64,000 nt of DNA from Sipunculus nudus (Eukaryota > Annelida > Sipuncula > Golfingiida > Sipunculidae): the NCBI GenBank assembly GCA_026874595.1, contig CM049311.1, positions 61,444,453 through 61,508,452 on the forward strand. Direction: 5' to 3'. This document shows, one piece after another, positions 60,226 to 64,000 of this stretch; within the stretch, counting starts at the first letter, position 1, and each line of letters begins with the position of its first letter. The position numbers were made by a program, and so were the translations under genes. Below the pieces are notes generated by a model. That model was not told where the DNA came from. It ran no database searches and saw only the letters and a list, made by a program, of their open reading frames with translations.

Positions 60226-61831
60226 AGCTCAGCTGACTGCAAGTCAACTGAGGTATAGGAATGGCGCTTTGTCCGTCATCCGTCCGGCCGCCCGGGGGTC
60301 CGGCCGTCCGTTAGCAGGGCACAAATCGTACCTGCTAGACCTAGAAACTTCTAAGTGAATATCCAGGGAGGTCAATAAAAAATCTCCATCGAAACCTGAA
60401 ATAAGGTCACTGCCAAATATATCCTCCGAGCTATGGGGCTTGAAAGTACCCCCCAGAATAATCAAAACTATTATACAAAACCTCCAATATCTTGATAATT
60501 AATGCATGGATTGTCATGAATCTTGCCTTGAATAATGACCATGACTAATTTCGTCAGTTCCCGAAAAGTGGTGGCGCCACCTGTATTTTTTGTTATTTAA
60601 ACGAATATTTAACAATTTTTTTTTACTATAAAATGATAACTATCATGTCAGTTTCTCAGCTGTAATTACATCTAGTGTCCCAAAACCTGGTGTGTTTATT
60701 GATCACAAGTTTTCATCCAAAACTTTCCATTTTGCACATTTACCTGACTTGCCAGTATGGGGAGAGCCTAAATGAATTTTTGGTCACATGGTCAAAGGTC
60801 AAGGTCACAGGGGCCATCTGTTCACAAATTAGTTTCCAGATGATAACTCCAGTTTTGATTGACATATTGGTTTCAATTTTGACTTATATATGACCCACCA
60901 ATTATGTAAGAACCCTTTTGATTTTGGGGTCATAAGGCCAAAGGTCAAGGTCACAGGACCGACTTCTTTTAAAAGTATGTTGATGTATTTTTAACCAAAC
61001 TTTCTGTCCCAAACATTCCATTTTGCACATTTAACTGACTTGCCAGTATGGGGAGAGCATAAATGAATTTGGGGTCACATGGTCAAAGGTCAAGGTCACA
61101 GGGGCCATCTGTTCACAAATTAGTTTCCAGATGATAACTCCAGTTTTGATTGACATATTGGTTTCAATTTTGACTTATATATGACCCACCAATAATGTAA
61201 GAACCCTTTTGATTTTGGGGTCATAAGGCCAAAGGTCAAGGTCACAGGACCGACTTCTTTTAAAAGATTGTTGATGTATTTTTAACCAAACTTTCTGTCC
61301 CAAACATTCTATCTTCCAGATGTTGCTCACCTGCCAATAGTGGAAGTAACTGATGGATTTATGGGTCACAGGATCAAGGTCATGGGGGCCATCAATCCAC
61401 ATATTAGTTTCCAGATGATAACACCACTTTAGTTTGAAATATTGGTTTTAAATTTGACTTATATATGGCCAACCACTTAAGTAAGAACTGTTGATTCTGG
61501 GGTCATGAGATCAAAGGTCAAGGTCACAGGACCCACTACTTTAGAAAGATTGTGGATGCATTTTAAGCTAAACTTTTCATCTCAATCTTTCCATCATCAA
61601 CATTTGGTGCACCTGCCAATATGGGAAATTTCCTTTTGATTTTGGGGTCATAAGGTCAATGGTTAAGGATCACAGGGCCCATCCATTCACAAATTAGTTT
61701 ATGGATGATAACTCCCGTTTGGGTAGACAGGTTGGCTTCAAACTGATCACAGGACCAATATTTTGGAAAACTTCATAAACATATATCCTTAAAGACAAAT
61801 GCAGCTGAGCGTCGAGACCCATGGGTCCCTA
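60226..61831 (+). mobile_element. Helentron-like GGTCA-rich element (copy d, inner)
   Basis: It starts AGCTCAGCTGACTGCAAG and ends CAGCTGAGCGTCGAGACCCATGGGTCCCTA, the same termini and internal order as 41587-42980. It is flanked by T on both sides inside the outer copy's T-run, matching the T-T insertion preference reported for Helentrons. It carries GGTCA clusters at 60789, 60935, 61080, 61226, 61371 and 61508. A 290-bp stretch is duplicated in tandem (about 60765-60960 and 61055-61250). Confidence 0.8.
60789..61526 (+). promoter_or_regulatory. Array of nuclear-receptor half-site clusters
   Basis: TGGTCAAAGGTCAAGGTCA at 60789 and 61080, AGGCCAAAGGTCAAGGTCA at 60935 and 61226, and AGATCAAAGGTCAAGGTCA at 61508 each contain AAAGGTCAAGGTCA: two perfect AGGTCA half-sites with no spacer, and TCAAGGTCA. 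The first half-site in each departs by one base from the DR1 consensus. A lone TCAAGGTCA is at 61374-61382. Confidence 0.55.
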
Positions 61832-62587
61832 TTTTTTCTCTATTTTTGAGACCTCAAAAGATGCCGTCATCTGTTAACAGGGCACAAATTGTAACCGCTG
61901 GACCTTGAATCTTCTCAATTTACATCTAGAGAGGTCCATGAAAAGTCTCCATGGAAAACTGGAATTAGGTCTCTGTTACCCATATTCTTTGAGCTATGGG
62001 GCTCAGAAGTACCCCCCAGAATAATGAAAAATTCGATACAAAAGCTCAATTATCTGAACAACTGATGCATTGGTCACCATGATTCTTTGCATGGATATTA
62101 ATCATGGAGTGTTTTATTCGTTTCTGCTGACTGGTGGCGCAATCTGTATTTTTTTTTTTTTAACGATTTTTTTTCTCTACCTTGAGACCTTAAAAGATGC
62201 CGTGATCTGTTAACCGGGCACAAATCGGGAATCTTCTTACTTTACATCCAGATAGGTCCACGAAAAGTCTCCTTGGAAACCTGGAATTAGGTCTCTGATA
62301 CAAAAGCTCAAGTATCTGAACAGCTAATGCATTGATCACCATGATTCTTTGCATGGATATTCATCATGGTGTTTTTCATCAGTTTCTGATGACTGGTGGC
62401 GCCATCTGTATTTTTTATTTTTTAACGATTTTTTCCCCTCTACCTTGAGACCTTAAAAGATGCCGTCATCTGTTAACAGGGCACAAATCGTAAACACGTG
62501 ACATGGAATATTGTCAATATGTCAGTCGGCTGAGCGTCATGACCCACGGGTCACTTGTTTAATAAAGTGTGTATCGCCATGACAGCA

Positions 62588-62609
62588 ATGACCTTTCTTT
62601 TTCTTCTAG
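62588..62609 (+). other. Splice acceptor and branch region of the IAP exon
   Basis: A TGAC branch-like word at 62589, a pyrimidine tract CCTTTCTTTTTCTTC and TAG ending at 62609. The TAG is also an in-frame stop, so the frame that follows cannot extend further upstream in genomic DNA. Confidence 0.8.
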
Positions 62610-64000
62610 ATGAAAATGGCAATACCTTCGCTTAGCAGAGTTGTTGACCTCAGAGCAAACAATAACCAGCAGTCGATTCCGAAACCAGTGAATACTTCAG
62701 TATACCAGCCAGAAGACGAAGCGGTCTGGCTTAGCGCTGATTTCAGTGATCTGTCGTATATGTATTTGTTTAAGTCAAAAGACAAATCATTGTGCAACAC
62801 CTTTAACATTTTGCTGATCGCTGTTTACGTACGGAACATTCACGTCTTCGTCATTGTAAGATACTTGTCACGACATCTACCATCAAATAAAAATACGACA
62901 CCATCTTTGAAATTACGACGGTTTATCAACATGCTGACACGGAACCGGGCAGGTTTAGAAGATATCTTTGAAAGACTCGGCCTTTCCAGGCAGGTAAATA
63001 AACAGGAGTGTATGCGATATGAAATCCTGAGACTACATACGTTCCATAACTGGCCGAGAGCATCCCCTGTATTTCCGACTCAACTTGCCGGTAGTGGGTT
63101 TTACTATATAGGTTATCACGATGAAGTCGAGTGTTTCCGGTGTCGGGGAAAAATAGTTCAGTGGGATCGAGGGGATAGGCCCCACGAGGAACACAGGAGG
63201 TTGTTCCCAAACTGTCCCATGGTGACTGGCAGAGACGATCAAAATGTTCCATTAGAAATTCAGGAGGACATGGACCCGGCACGCATAGCTGAAGTTTTAC
63301 GTGTATCTCAACTATATTCATGGTCACGTGACCGAACAACTATTAACACGCAAGAAAATTTATTAAATAGCTCAACACCACTTGAAACATTTAGGTCGTG
63401 GAATGGACACTCTGGGAGTGATAGTTCACAAGGTCAAACACAAGGAGCAATTTCTGCTGGCCAAACTGAAATAAGTGAAAGTCATATTGAATCATCTCCT
63501 AGCCATATTGAAAATTCTCAATTAACTAACGTAACACAGAGTAGCAGACCGAGACACCAAGAAGCGACAGCTGTAAGATCTGGATCTTCAGGGGAAACAA
63601 CACAAGATTCTTTGACTACCCAACCATCATCTGGTCCTTCATCCTATTCAACCAGAGGGGTGATGAAAACTGAACAGAACAGATTAAATACATTCAGAAA
63701 GTGGCCTAAAAGGCAACGGATAGAACCAAGGCTAATGTCTGCGGCGGGTTTGTATTTTGTTGGGCCGAATGATAAAGTGAAATGTGCCTTCTGTGAAGGC
63801 GCCATGATGAACTGGGACGCCGGGGATGATCCACATGATGAACACTTCCGGTACTTCGGAGACCGGTGTGCGTTTATTCGCGGAGAGGAAGTGGGAAACG
63901 TGCCACTTCCTGGAAGTATTCCAAACACCAGCTCAAGAAGAACTCAACGTGGGATATCGTCCAACCAGGCTAGGACTTTTGAACAGCTTGGCATAATCAC
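62610..64000 (+). CDS. Inhibitor-of-apoptosis (BIR-domain) protein, 5' coding exon, cut by window end
   Basis: The frame from ATG at 62610 stays open to the window end, 463 codons plus two bases. BIR1 spans about residues 139-206 (RLHTFHNWP start) with zinc ligands C175, C178, H195 and C202 in the standard CX2CX16HX6C spacing. BIR2 spans about 358-423 (RLNTFRKWP start) with C392, C395, H412 and C420: here the last gap is seven residues, not six. The first 134 residues have no recognised domain; 207-357 is a Ser/Thr/Gln-rich linker. BIR domains of IAPs bind caspases and other partners in the cytosol; a RING often follows and would lie beyond the window. Met3 has the better Kozak context (AAAATGG). 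CAGGTAAAT at 62991 is a donor-like site inside the ORF. The acceptor directly precedes the ATG, so upstream exons exist. Family is sure, subfamily and name not. Confidence 0.92.
   Translation, partial: MKMAIPSLSRVVDLRANNNQQSIPKPVNTSVYQPEDEAVWLSADFSDLSYMYLFKSKDKSLCNTFNILLIAVYVRNIHVFVIVRYLSRHLPSNKNTTPSLKLRRFINMLTRNRAGLEDIFERLGLSRQVNKQECMRYEILRLHTFHNWPRASPVFPTQLAGSGFYYIGYHDEVECFRCRGKIVQWDRGDRPHEEHRRLFPNCPMVTGRDDQNVPLEIQEDMDPARIAEVLRVSQLYSWSRDRTTINTQENLLNSSTPLETFRSWNGHSGSDSSQGQTQGAISAGQTEISESHIESSPSHIENSQLTNVTQSSRPRHQEATAVRSGSSGETTQDSLTTQPSSGPSSYSTRGVMKTEQNRLNTFRKWPKRQRIEPRLMSAAGLYFVGPNDKVKCAFCEGAMMNWDAGDDPHDEHFRYFGDRCAFIRGEEVGNVPLPGSIPNTSSRRTQRGISSNQARTFEQLGII

Larger units (their letters stand above)
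59851..62557 (+). mobile_element. Helentron-like element (copy d, outer), split by copy b type
   Basis: Left terminus AGCTCAGCTGAG at 59851 and right terminus CAGTCGGCTGAGCGTC with TGACCCACGGGTCA (one change in the palindrome) at 62523-62553. It has the same layout as 56400-57417 with about three monomers. A second element occupies 60226-61831. Monomer sequence stops at a T-run (ACGATTTTT, to 60225) and resumes at TTTTTTCTCTATTTTTGAGACC (from 61832), which matches the uninterrupted version at 62163-62190. Confidence 0.8.

Noticed and set aside
62926-63339. Minus-strand open frames of 69-137 codons within the IAP exon
   Set aside because: Antisense shadows of the plus-strand BIR-coding frame, which has complete zinc-ligand patterns.

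Overview
The window looks like repeat-dense, AT-rich genomic DNA from an animal, most likely a bivalve mollusc. This rests on the mix of features: Ty3/gypsy, L1-like and Helentron-like repeats, GGTCA-rich interspersed repeats, many long (TA)n and poly-G tracts, and a BIR-domain gene of the kind expanded in bivalves. The species assignment is inference; no taxon-specific marker is present. Spliced structure, absence of operons and near absence of long ORFs rule out a prokaryote.

The only confident host gene is at the right edge. An exon opens at a strong splice acceptor (ATG at 62610) and stays open to the window end, encoding 463+ residues with two BIR zinc domains: an inhibitor-of-apoptosis (IAP) family protein cut off by the window. 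A short exon at about 57855-57901, with good acceptor and donor signals, is a candidate upstream exon. The presumed intron between them is filled by a fold-back element, a (TA)n tract and a nested pair of Helentron-like repeats that stops about 50 bp before the splice acceptor.

Left to right: 1-7430 has microsatellites, a poly-G tract and small repeats but no supported gene. 7440-10400 is a decayed plus-strand Ty3/gypsy retrotransposon (gag zinc knuckles, RT, integrase). 11430-15600 is a decayed minus-strand Ty3/gypsy element whose RNase H region is split by a second, compact LTR element (12914-14608) with LTRs, a tRNA-Leu-type primer site and a 5-bp target duplication. 15835-16970 is an ORF1-like remnant of a non-LTR element. 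19980-22042 is a GGTCA-rich repeat with a Helentron-like end. 22764-25990 is an L1-clade remnant with internal duplications, followed by another minus-strand gypsy piece to about 27160. 27260-31000 carries MITE-like and SINE-like repeats. 32290-34073 is a tandem array of about 337-bp monomers. 35220-51720 holds minisatellites, inverted-repeat elements and a second GGTCA-rich element. 52000-64000 holds microsatellites, two further Helentron-like copies and the IAP locus.

The repeats form a readable insertion history: LTR element into older gypsy, and GGTCA-rich element into a monomer-bearing element. The GGTCA-rich elements carry repeated perfect or near-perfect nuclear-receptor half-site clusters, so they may bring regulatory sequence next to the IAP gene. 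That functional link is inference only.
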